Source: Tribonema minus
Taxonomy: Eukaryota > Sar > Xanthophyceae > Tribonematales > Tribonemataceae
Direction: 5' to 3'
NCBI GenBank assembly: GCA_017506865.1
Contig: JAFCMP010000290.1
Coordinates: 496,001-560,000, forward strand
Length of the DNA: 64,000 nt
Part shown: positions 32,101 to 41,431 of the stretch, one piece after another
Layout of the letters: every line of letters begins with the position of its first letter
Numbering within the stretch: position 1 is the first letter of the stretch
Translations under genes and position numbers: made by a program
Notes under the pieces: model-generated
Told to the model about the DNA's origin: nothing
The model's input: only the letters and a program-made list of their open reading frames with translations
The model's database searches: none

Positions 32101-35100
32101 CGTATCCTGCGTGCGGCGCACAGCATGGGTTTTGATTGTGCCCCACTCATGACGGCTAGCAAAAGTATCGCATGACCTGTCCTCGTCGTCATCATGATGC
32201 ATATCATCACCGACCATGACTGACGTGTCGCTGAGGATGAACGCAATGGCGGTAGAGAGGCCAGAGTAACGTGTGTCAAGTCAAGTCTCTCATCGTGCAG
32301 GTTGCCATTGACTGTGGCAGCACGCTTTGCAACATGTGATAGCCTAAAATACTCATTCTCTGTTCACTGCACAGCAGCGGCGTGCGCTACACGCTGCCGT
32401 GCAAATCTGCGCGGTAATGCAGATAATGCCTCCTCAGGTGTTTCAACACCAGCATAGTTTGACAGACCAGCGTATTTCTCTTAGCTACTCAAAGGCTTCA
32501 ATCATTAGGCTTCGTGGTCTCTTCCCCTCAATGCTGCACATGCTGATCTGATCACCTTTCAAAATCAAGTGCGCAAGCAGTTGCACAACCGTAGACCAAC
32601 AACAGCCAGCCTTGTGAAATGCTCCAACTCTCAGCCATCACTTGAAGGCACGCAATTTTGCAGTTGAATGTCTTCTGGAGCTCTGGTGCACATCATCAAG
32701 CTCTGTGGCAATTTTGCAGGAAGTGTTATCATACCTACCTATCCTGCGAATGTATGAAGGCTGCTGCAGGTGCCAGTGCTCAGGCAATACCGCAGGAAGT
32801 GATGCTCATACATACCTACCTACTGTGCGCATGTACGAGCGCTGCTGCAGGTGCCAGTGCTCAGGTGCTGCAACAAGCGCTGCACCTTCCAGGCCACGCA
32901 CGCATTCCTGTACACACCTGAGATGTCACCAAGTACGCCAAAAGGTACCAAACACATTACACAAAGTGCGTTGAGTGCTGTGACAGTGGTATTTTTGGTA
33001 CGTGCATTTGGCTTTTGGGCCTCATGTAGCCTTCAGTCATCTCCCAAGTGCCAGCAACTTGATATAGACATCAGCAAGTACTTAAACCTAACCCTGACCC
33101 TCATCCTAAAGCCATGCGAGTTGATAGGGGTGGCCGGAGCAGCTCAGCCAGACTGAGAAAGCGCATATGTTGCCTTCGAGTTTGAAGTGGAATGCATGCT
33201 GCACATGGGTATGCCACCCTGCTGTCTGCGTTTGGCAGCCACGAATGCACCAGCGCGAGATGTGCATGGCAAACCCTTCTGATTTATCAGATTATACAAT
33301 AAATCACCTTTTAAGGTACTAATGTTGCACCAGTGCCCACAGACCTGGCAGTCCAAATGTGTTTGAGCTGACGCATAAAACTGCTGGTGCCGATTTGCGG
33401 TCAAAATTCCTTCTGTGTTATCCTGATCAGCAGCAGTGCCGCTGATGGCTGCCCATTTCACATACCTACAGCTGTTATTTTATGATGCTGTTGTACATAT
33501 GCTTTGCAGACAGGTGGCTTCTTTGCATATTCAATGGCACATAGCGCGCTGTCGCGCAGTGGCGAGGTGGTACCTGATGGAATTTGATGTTGTTGCTGGG
33601 AAATTGTGACTTTGTACATCCCTGCCTGTACCGCATTGTCCACACGAATGCATGCCATTCACTACTACATTGTTCGCCCCCCTCAGCTTTCAGCTGTGGA
33701 TGAAGGGCACGTAAAGCCAAAGAAGAGCCTGATCCTGTAAAACGCAATTTATGTGCCAGCAACGCCATGCATTAGCTGTCAACACGCGGCTGAGAGCCTT
33801 GGTGTCCGTGCTTATGTGTGTTGTGCTACAGTTTCTGCCTAAAAGAAGTAAGCTAATGCTATACTCTACCAGAAGTAGTAACTATACAGTGACTCTATTG
33901 CATCATTGTCCGGAGGCTTTCTGCGCTTCACACCGCTATCCCACGCCTACGCCGTCTCTGAGCGCTGACTCTCTGTACCATCATGTACTGCCGTGTACTG
34001 CTCTGTGTACTGCCCTGTTTACTACCCTGACCAGCGGAGCCGCAGCTCACAGTCCGCCAAGACACGACAACACCCATGGATGTGGTACCCTCCCACGACG
34101 CAGTCAACGCTGCCGCCGCGCACCTACACCATGGAGGCACTTACGCACTGGCACTATCCGCACCAGCCCTCACGCCGGCGCTGGCAGCTCCAATGGCAGC
34201 ACTGGCGCCGCCCACCGCCGCCATCACTGCGCCCGCCGCCGCCGCCGATGCGCAGCACGCCGTGGCAGCAGCGCCAGTGCCGTTCGCTGCTGCAGCAGCA
34301 CCAGCAGACCACGCAGCCTCCACCTCCGCCAACTCCGCTGCTGCTGCGCACCTTGCTGCCGGTGCCGCCATCGCTGGCGCCGCCGCCGAGCCAGCGGCAG
34401 CAGCGGCGGCGGCGGCAGCGCCGCAGGCGGCGACGCACGAGGGCGCGCATGCGGAGCCGTGCTTTCACGACGCCCTCCCCGCAGTGCGGCGCGGCTTCTG
34501 CGCGCACTGCTACGCGGCGCGCCTCGCGCAGACCCCGGACGAGTCCCTCTGGCCACGCGTACCCCCCAACTGCGCCAGCACATATGCGCTGCCCCCCCCT
34601 GTCCCCCCCTTTGTGTCTCCGCTGCCGCCCGATGGCGCCGCTGCAGTCGCAGTTGCGCAGGCTGCTGGTACGGAGGGGGCGGCAGCGCGCGGGGGGAGGG
34701 GGGAGGGGGTGAAGCGGAAGAGGGAGGGGGAGGGGGGGGGGGGAAGGGGGGGGGGGGCTGCAGCGGAAGAGGAGGAGGAGGAAGAGCGGGCGCCGGGTGT
34801 GGCTACCGTGTGCGTGCAGCACAGCCGCCCTGGCATGGTGCCTGTTGTGGAAGGTATGCATGTATTGCGACAGTACGATATGCCTGTGAGCACGCTACTG
34901 TACTCTGAAGCAGCCTTGTGGCTCTTGAATGGATTGCGACAGTACGATATACCTGTGAGCACGCTACTGTACTCTGAACAGTCTTGTGGCTCTTGAATGG
35001 ATGCCAGTCGTACACCTCACAACCTGCACAATCTGCTTGACATCCATTGGCCATGCGTCAACAGTGCTTGCACTTGATGCACCGCGAGCAGTTGTGTTCC

Positions 35101-38100
35101 TTGGAGGAGTGGGAAACTTACAGATACCTGGGGCAATGGATACATAGAGACTCCTTACTGTAAAATTGTTTGAAAAACAAGAGCTCTGACGAAGCCATGC
35201 CTACAAGACTGCCGGAGCAAGCTCAGAGTTCGGTTTGCCCTCGTGCGATCGTCATTGTATGCATGTCAGGCATGCTCGCCAATCCAAGATGGACACAGGG
35301 GGAGCTATGATAATAGAGAAACGAGCAAGCCGCGATGCCATACCTGGCACCACGCATATGTACTCCTACAAGACAATGTATGAAATTGCAGATTGCTGAA
35401 GCTCATCCGCATGCACTCTGTGCTAATGTGCGCGCAGGTTACGCTTGCAGCTACTACATTGACACGGCGGGGAAGGCGGTAGAGGGGGGCGGACGCGGTA
35501 CCTCGCGCAGACCTGCCAGCGCTCATGTCAGACAGGTAAACCTTACTTCAAACCTTACTTGAAGTAAACAATACTAACCCTACCCGTAGCACTATTTGCA
35601 TTTTCAGTGCTCATCAAAGCTCTGAGAACTTGAACTCCAACGCAGCCTCCTTAAATGTGCGAATTTGCAATTTCATACTCGTGTGGCTGTCATAGTACTC
35701 TCTTGTTGCATTGAGACCTCTGCATTCCAAGTGGTACATACAAGGCTAATGGTATATGGGAAATACAGAGTAGGTGCCTATTAGTCAGCACTGTTTCCAT
35801 TAAGGGCATAAAGGAGGGGACCATGCAATCACACATGTACGCACGGGTGACTTGAGGTAGTACTTCGCACAGGTATGTTACATCAGTCATGGTCGACGCC
35901 CAAAACACATGAGATACCTACCCCTCGTGTACACGCTTGGCCCACTTATCAGACTTGCATTTGCATTTACCGATCATATGTGGAAATGGGGTTGCAGTGC
36001 ACCAGCAGCTATGCCACCAATGTGGCCATGCCTTTACCACCACTTGCTGTTTGTATGAAGTCTATAGATGTGCACACCCACACAAATGCGTACCAGTGCT
36101 CTGAACAGCCTCACGCCCACAGTCCACCATCAACCGAAACTGGCATGATGATGATGATATGATGTCTACGTCATCAATTGTGGAAGGCATTTGCGGCTAA
36201 CCTCACCTTGTCACCTAGAGCTCAACAACCTTTTGATTCGTTTCCATCCATGTTTAAAAAAATCATGTGCATTTGTACTTGTCCTGCAGGCACTGCCCCG
36301 TGCCAAGCCGGCCCCGCGCTCAGCAACCAAACGAGCTATCGCCCCTGCGCCCAACGCGCACCCGCACGCCGCAGCAGCAGCCGCCTACGAGGCCGCCCTG
36401 GCAAACATACCCATACCCGTACTATACCCCCCCAGGGGGGGGATGCAGCAGGGGGGCATGCTCGACGCCACTGGGGGGTGGGGCGGCAACGCCGCCGCGG
36501 CAGCAGCAGCAGCAGCGCTCGCCGAACCTCCTAAGAAGCGCCGCGGCCGTCCCCCCAAAGCGCGCCCCGAAACCCCCGACGCCATCAATTCCCCCCCTGC
36601 TAATCCCCATGCCAGAGGCGGTGCGGCGGCCGCCATGCCCCCCCTCCTGCCAGCCCCAATGTCCATAACTTCAACGGGTGACATGCCGTTTCAGCACAGC
36701 CTGCTGATGGGGTGGGAGCCGGCGCCGACGACGGCGCTGTCCGCTGCGCCCATGATGTACCCGCCGGGATCGCTGCTGCCGGTGTCCATGGACGCGGGGG
36801 AGATGCGCGTGCCGCCAGGCAAGTCACAACTTGAAATTGAAGTCACAAGTTTGAAGTCACAAGTTGAAGTTGCAGCGCCGCGTGGCATAATCCCTAGAAG
36901 CAAGGGCTCTGCAGCCCTGTCGAAACTTCATGTACAGATTTGGTTTATGCCCAGTCAAAGTGACACCTCTGAGCATAACTGAGCACATGCATACACTCCA
37001 GATCAGGGTAGGCAGATTTCGTAGCGTCCCTGCACGACTGACAGCAGCTTCACCTGCCATTTTTTTACTCTTCGTCTTGCCGCAATCCCTCACTGATGCA
37101 CCCTGCGAGTCAAGTTACAATATGCCGAAGCTGACCCCCCCCCCCCCCTCCTTCCTGCTCCTGCTGCTCATCACCACGACCAGGCATCCCGCAGGGCATG
37201 TGGCGCACCACGCCAACGCCAACGCCTACTCCCCCCGCACCGCCGCCAGTCGCACCTGTGCCGCCTCCTGCGCCATTAGCACCGCCACCACAAGCAGCAC
37301 TGCCGCCACCACAACCAGCAGCAGCGGCCGCAGCTCCACCGACCGCCGCAACTGCCGCCGCCGCCGCCGCCAATGCCCCTGCGGCCACACCATCGCCGGC
37401 GACAGCGGCAGCGTCACCTGCTGTGTCACGTGAAGCGACAGCAACTGCGACTGCAACAGCTGCAGCCACAGCGCCAGCGCCAGCGGCAGCGGCAGCAGCT
37501 CTTGCAGTGTCGCCTGAAGCGACAGCAACTTCAACAGCAACAGCTATAGCCACAGCGTCACCGGCAGCGTCACCCGCAGCGACAGCAGCAGAGGCGGCGG
37601 CGGCGGCAAAGCAGGCGAAGCGCAGGGCGTCTGTGGCGTCAACGGAGGCGCTTCTGAAGGGGCGGCAGCCTTGTTTCCACATGGGCGTGCCGCTAGTGGG
37701 GGGGGGCATGTGCGCGGAGTGCTGGGCTGCGCGCGAGGGGGACCCTACGCGCCCCCCGCTGTACGCTGCGCCTGTGACGGGGACGGATCCCGAGTCTCTG
37801 CTGGCCAACATCAGCAGTGAGTCGCAACTGCAGCGGAATTAGTAGTAGCTTACTGAGTAGCCAGTCGTCCTCAGTCAGGTGCTGAATATGAGTTGATCCG
37901 TGGGTGATGTGTACTAGCTGCGGTATGTCAAGCAAGCCAGATTGTGAGGACCGCTGTGGTCGCGATGCGGAGTTTTTGGTCGCCAATGTCAGCCTCTTCT
38001 ATGTAGCGAGTGTAGCATACTAGTGAATGTGGTAGACCGTTCACTGAGCAGGATTCATTCATCGCCTGATGCTGAGTAGACTGTGACCATTAGACATGGC

Positions 38101-39800
38101 TGATGGGCTGCTGACATCTCTGATAAAACGGTTGCTACTCGCACAGGGGACCATGGTAAATGGCAGAAATGGATCATGCCATCTGATCAGTATTTCCGGA
38201 AGCAATTCATCACAACAGAAGGCCTGGCAATCTGTTTTTTTGCGTGGAATCGCTGTACTCACGTGAACTTTTTGTACTCATGTTTTGACGTGCTCGTGCA
38301 GTCCTGGCGCGGAATGGCTCGGCAATCAACTTCAAGGGGCTTGTTGAAGTTGTAGCGGACAGCGACGACTACGACATGGAGATTGTGAGCGACGGCGATG
38401 AAGGCGACGAGGATTCCTCCATAGGCGCACCAGACGACAAGTGTTACAAGTGAGCTAGCTCCTATGTGATTTGCGGGTCGTGCTGATGGTTATTTCTTCT
38501 TAGGCGCGCCAGACGATAAGTGCTACAAGTGAGCTAGCTCCATGTGATTGGCAAGGCGTGGTCATGGTGACTAGGTGTGCAACAGCAGTAGGGGTAACAG
38601 TTTAGTCAGTGGTGCAGCGACCTCAGGCAGTGGTTTCACAGCAGCAGTGGGCGACGCAAGCTGCAGGCAATAGATAATCACATCGGATATTCTAACAGGT
38701 CAGTTGGACAGCTGAATGCGATAGAAAATTACTGAATTACGGGTGGGTGGTCTAACGCAAGCCGTATGAATGTGCAAAGACTACCGGCGCCGCAATAATA
38801 AAGTTCCCAAGGGAGAGGCCACACAAAGGCAAATATCAGCAATCAACTCTTGACACTGATGCACTGCGATCGAGGCATTGTTGCCTGTACGATGTGTGAC
38901 CAGCTTTGCACCACGACTCAGTAAAGCCGTCTGAGGCACTCGTACACAGTAGTTCAATGCGCTGTGCGCTCGTAGTGAGGACGCAGCTCATCGCTAGATG
39001 TGAAACTGGAATGCAATCGACTGCAGCGCAGACCTCACTCAAACTGTGATCATCATACCTGCAGTATCTCCAAAACTACAGCTGCCGTAGCATATGACCC
39101 CCCCCCCCCCCCGTCCCCCGTCCCCCGTCCCCGTCACCACCACTGTCTCTACATAGCCGTGCTCCAGATAGCTGTGGCACAGGATCGTCAGAGTGCCAAG
39201 CATGTATGGTACCATCTTGAAGTTGGCACATGTAGCAGCGTCGCTGCCGGATGTTGAGCACCCCGAACGCAAGCTGGCACCGGTTGTTGCACCCTTTGGC
39301 CATTTACAATGCGCTACATGCCCATGCTGATTGGCAGTGTTTACATAAATAAATCTCGAAGCTGGCAAAGTGCGTTGTGGTTGCGTCACCTGACATTCCT
39401 GCGTTCCATCTTCCGCCATTGCAGCGGCGAAACGACCGACACCGAGGGTGAAGGCGATGATGACCAATCACGCGACATGGACGATGAGCCACTGCAGCAG
39501 GAACGCCAACTGCTCTCAGAAACAACTGTGCCAACAAGCGCGGGTGGTGACAGCGGTGACATGAGCGACGCAGCACTGGGTGCAGTTGCTAGCAGTTCTG
39601 CGGCACCTGTGGGTACGCCTGTCACTGCAGCGGGCGGCTCTGTTCTGACCACTGCGGGCTTGAATGTGGGTGGGCCGGCGGTCATGTCATCCGACAATGG
39701 TGCAGTGGTGTCCTCATGTCCGCCGCCGACTGCACCGCAGCCGCCGTCACAACAGCCGCAGCAGCAGCAGCAGCGCCAGAGGCTCATTGCGCATGTGTGA
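26141..39800 (+). CDS. Large EsV-1-7 Cys/His-repeat protein with AT-hook-like motif
   Basis: Fifteen exons close in phase: 26141-26371, 27002-27100, 27930-28033, 28684-28726, 29747-29921, 30699-30856, 31109-31153, 31686-31898, 32851-32944, 34035-34853, 35438-35535, 36290-36818, 37184-37816, 38302-38449, 39425-39800; about 1254 residues. The N-terminal half carries repeats fitting the EsV-1-7 pattern C-x4-C-x15/16-C-x2-H-x12, for example CAFEGC...HCAKH, CNSTGC...FCVAH, CRVEAC...FCSKH. Later repeats have long insertions, one a poly-Ala run. An AT-hook-like KKRRGRPPK lies near 773. A CFH...CAxC[YW]AAR motif occurs near 527 and 1032. The C-terminus is acidic, then Gln-rich. EsV-1-7 proteins include the brown-algal developmental regulator IMM; biochemical function is unknown. 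A nuclear, DNA-linked role is inferred. The start codon and the exon 9-10 join are the weakest points; two separate genes remain possible. Confidence 0.75.
26866..26931. repeat. AC-rich microsatellite
   Basis: Imperfect (CA)n with interruptions, in the first intron of the EsV-1-7 gene. Confidence 0.8.
27359..27380. repeat. Interstitial TTAGGG-type array (short)
   Basis: Four TTAGGG or near-TTAGGG units followed by a T-run, in the intron between exons 2 and 3 of the EsV-1-7 gene. Degenerate one- to three-unit relatives occur near 11740, 28793, 33086 and 35572. Confidence 0.8.
27408..27527. repeat. Perfect-looking 60-base tandem duplication
   Basis: Two adjacent copies of about 60 bases (starting GCCAAGTACTTTCCTGTCAC) differ by about one base, so the duplication is recent. 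It lies in an intron. Confidence 0.85.
27987..28145 (+). repeat. Duplicated exon 3 end plus splice donor
   Basis: The last ~47 bases of exon 3 of the EsV-1-7 gene and the first intron bases (27987-28042) recur at 28090-28145 with a few differences. The second copy keeps the TTCTGCAG|GTAC donor but has no acceptor-proximal half, so it looks like a pseudo-exon. Confidence 0.8.
28244..28382. repeat. Tandem duplication in EsV-1-7 gene intron 3
   Basis: Two ~65-base copies share GCTCGTATTGG, GCTGA(T/C)CATTTG(C/T)AGGAGGGCG and TGTGTACTCAGC. Each contains an acceptor-like stretch followed by a short open segment, but neither is needed for the reading frame of the gene. Confidence 0.7.
29578..29765 (+). 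repeat. Triplicated acceptor plus exon 5 start
   Basis: Three copies of a 50-65-base unit contain GCTGCGTGCAGTG(C/T)GACACAC. The last one is the functional acceptor and start of exon 5 (CDTPDC). The first copy could also encode CDTPDCA but then runs out of frame. Confidence 0.8.
30807..31026 (+). repeat. Duplicated exon 6 end plus splice donor
   Basis: The end of exon 6, encoding VVLIPVMEASDELAAA, and its GTACGTG donor (30807-30864) recur at 30967-31026 with several changes (VVLIPVIEASDELAAA). The second copy lacks a preceding acceptor. Confidence 0.8.
32716..32863 (+). repeat. Duplicated intron end plus acceptor of exon 9
   Basis: Units at 32716-32783 and 32792-32863 share GCAGGAAGTG, CATACCTACCTA and CTGCTGCAGGTGCCAGTGCT. 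The second unit ends in the acceptor used for exon 9; the first keeps a decoy acceptor. Confidence 0.75.
34720..34758 (+). repeat. G-rich low-complexity tract inside exon 10
   Basis: Runs of G up to ten bases encode a Gly/Glu-rich linker. Such tracts are prone to length error in sequencing, so the local reading frame deserves caution. Confidence 0.6.
34863..35001. repeat. Tandem duplication in EsV-1-7 gene intron 10
   Basis: Two ~68-base copies share TTGCGACAGTACGATAT and GAGCACGCTACTGTACTCTG, with only a few differences. They lie directly after the exon 10 donor. Confidence 0.8.
36179..36248 (+). repeat. Dispersed intronic repeat, copy 2
   Basis: Begins TGTGGAAGGCATTTGCGGCT and ends TTTTGATTCGTTTCCAT. 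It lies in intron 11 of the EsV-1-7 gene, just before the exon 12 acceptor, and matches copies at 14641 (+) and 46155 (-). Confidence 0.8.
36819..37183 (+). other. GC-AG intron in the EsV-1-7 gene
   Basis: The donor CCAG|GCAAGT is the textbook GC-AG consensus. The acceptor GACCAG joins VPPG to IPQGMWRTTPT in phase (one base plus two). No nearby GT donor keeps the downstream 210-codon frame open. Confidence 0.7.
38424..38546 (+). repeat. Duplicated exon 14 end plus splice donor
   Basis: The exon 14 end encoding GAPDDKCY and its donor and first intron bases (38424-38466) recur at 38503-38546 with three or four changes, including a retained ACAAGTGAGCTAGCTCC. Confidence 0.8.
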
Positions 39801-41431
39801 TGTCAATAGGTGTCGATGCGAACACACGCGGGCAGTTCTGCAAAGTAGCCATTATGATGAACACGTGGCCCATGCCCCCAGTCACCTTCAGCTGTCAAGT
39901 GTGCAGCACCTGTGTTTTGCTGCCTTGCAGCGGGGGATCTCGTGCTACGGTATGCGATTGCTACTGACTGCGTCCATGGTCCATCTTGTGAGTGGTGGAG
40001 TTGAAGTTCAATGTATGCAGTGCGTGCACTCCTGCTTGCACCCCCGTGGCCAGAGCATGCGCAAGGCTCAACATGATTGTTGCTCCAAACAAGAACCGCG
40101 AACCGACAACATTACATCTGTTTGAGTTGCATCAGTCTAAGTCCAGTGTTTCATGCCCTTGTCCAACCCTTCTGGAGGACTTGCCATTGGTGACATCAAT
40201 AGCGTCACCAGCGCGACAGACAACACACTTGATGCCGCACATGGCAGTTGCACAACAAGGCAGGCCATCTTGCTCTGTCTTTGCTGTGCCTTGTTGGCTG
40301 CTTTGCCACTACATGCCTACATGTAGCCATGCTCTGAAGCGTGTGCCTCTGTGCTTGGCAGTAGGTGCAGCGTCACACATGGGCCCACCTGCTACCTTGT
40401 CATGTGTCGCCAGTGCCGTGCAATGGCTACCATGACGTTCTCCGAGTGCAGCAGCCCTCTGACTTTTCTGCAAGCGACTTGCTCTCATTTTTGCGTGGAC
40501 CAGATTCGCAAATCATGATGGAGCTCTAAACACGCCGCAAGATGAAATTGCAGGCATCAAATCTTGTTGTAGCTACCGAGGTTTTGAAGCACAAGTCGAC
40601 AACGAACACTGTGTTCCTTGCACATGACTACTTGGACAGGGTTCCTTGGTGCTTTGAAACATGCCATGATCGGTCATTCCTGTGACTCTGTAAAGTTACA
40701 GTACAGCAGCGCTGGCAAAGCTGGTCTTGCGCTACAATTGTTATACAGTGACATCTGCAGCAGAACCAAGCTGCTGCAGCGTGACCATTGTGATGCGGCT
40801 TGTGGCGGTGCACACACTCAGTGGCCAATCTCATTGCCTGCCAATGTTGCGATGCTCTGCACATGGTCCTCTGTTCTCGGCTATATGTATATCAAAGAAC
40901 ATTCTGGCAGTGCTCAACTCTTAAGAACTGCCTCATCTGGTGCTACCCATTGCTGCATAGATGCAGCTCATAATTTCTGATGCGCATTGCAGCACGTGTT
41001 GCGCGGCTTCACGATGCTACACTTGTCGCGTCATCTCCTTCGACACAGCAACTGGCTCCTTTGGACGTAATATCACATCGCTTACAGGCTTGTTTACAAG
41101 CTAAAGTTGAGAGTAATGGCATTTTTGTTCAACCCTTTGAAAAGGGGCATGGTCACCTCGCAATCAAGACTCCTCTCATGCTGCAACTGTGCACATGATT
41201 CTGCTGCGTTTGAGCACAGCCACTGGCGCCGCAGTCATGCTTTTAAGAAACAAACACCAATAGAGAGGCAGCATAGAGTATGATATGATTGGGGGGGGGT
41301 AGCAGCCATTTCAGGCATTTGAGGGTAAGTAGGCATGAGCAATAACGGGGGGTAGGTTCCCTCTGACTGAAGATTCTGTCTAAACTTTATCTTTGTCCGT
41401 CTCCCCAAAAAAAACAGTTGGCACACCACAG
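39801..41431. other. Gap between the EsV-1-7 gene and the next plus-strand gene
   Basis: Should hold the EsV-1-7 gene's 3' end and the promoter and first exon(s) of the following membrane-protein gene. I could not find a convincing first exon; a short frame from the ATG at 40980 (MRIAARVARLHDATLVAS) is the only candidate and its splice phase does not fit. Confidence 0.4.

Noticed and set aside
33684-33741. A possible terminal exon of the EsV-1-7 gene (ending in LIL then TAA)
   Set aside because: An acceptor and in-phase stop exist, but skipping it joins exon 9 to exon 10 in phase and restores the C-x4-C...C-x2-H pairing. It remains the main argument for a two-gene model.
33751-34908. A 385-codon plus-strand frame overlapping exon 10 of the EsV-1-7 gene
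   Set aside because: It is a shadow of the GC-rich exon; its Arg/Ser-rich translation has none of the Cys/His motifs and its splice phases fit nothing.
26141-39800. Viral insertion, because the domain carries a virus name
   Set aside because: The gene has many introns, host-like base use and no viral neighbours. EsV-1-7 domains are known in cellular algal genes.
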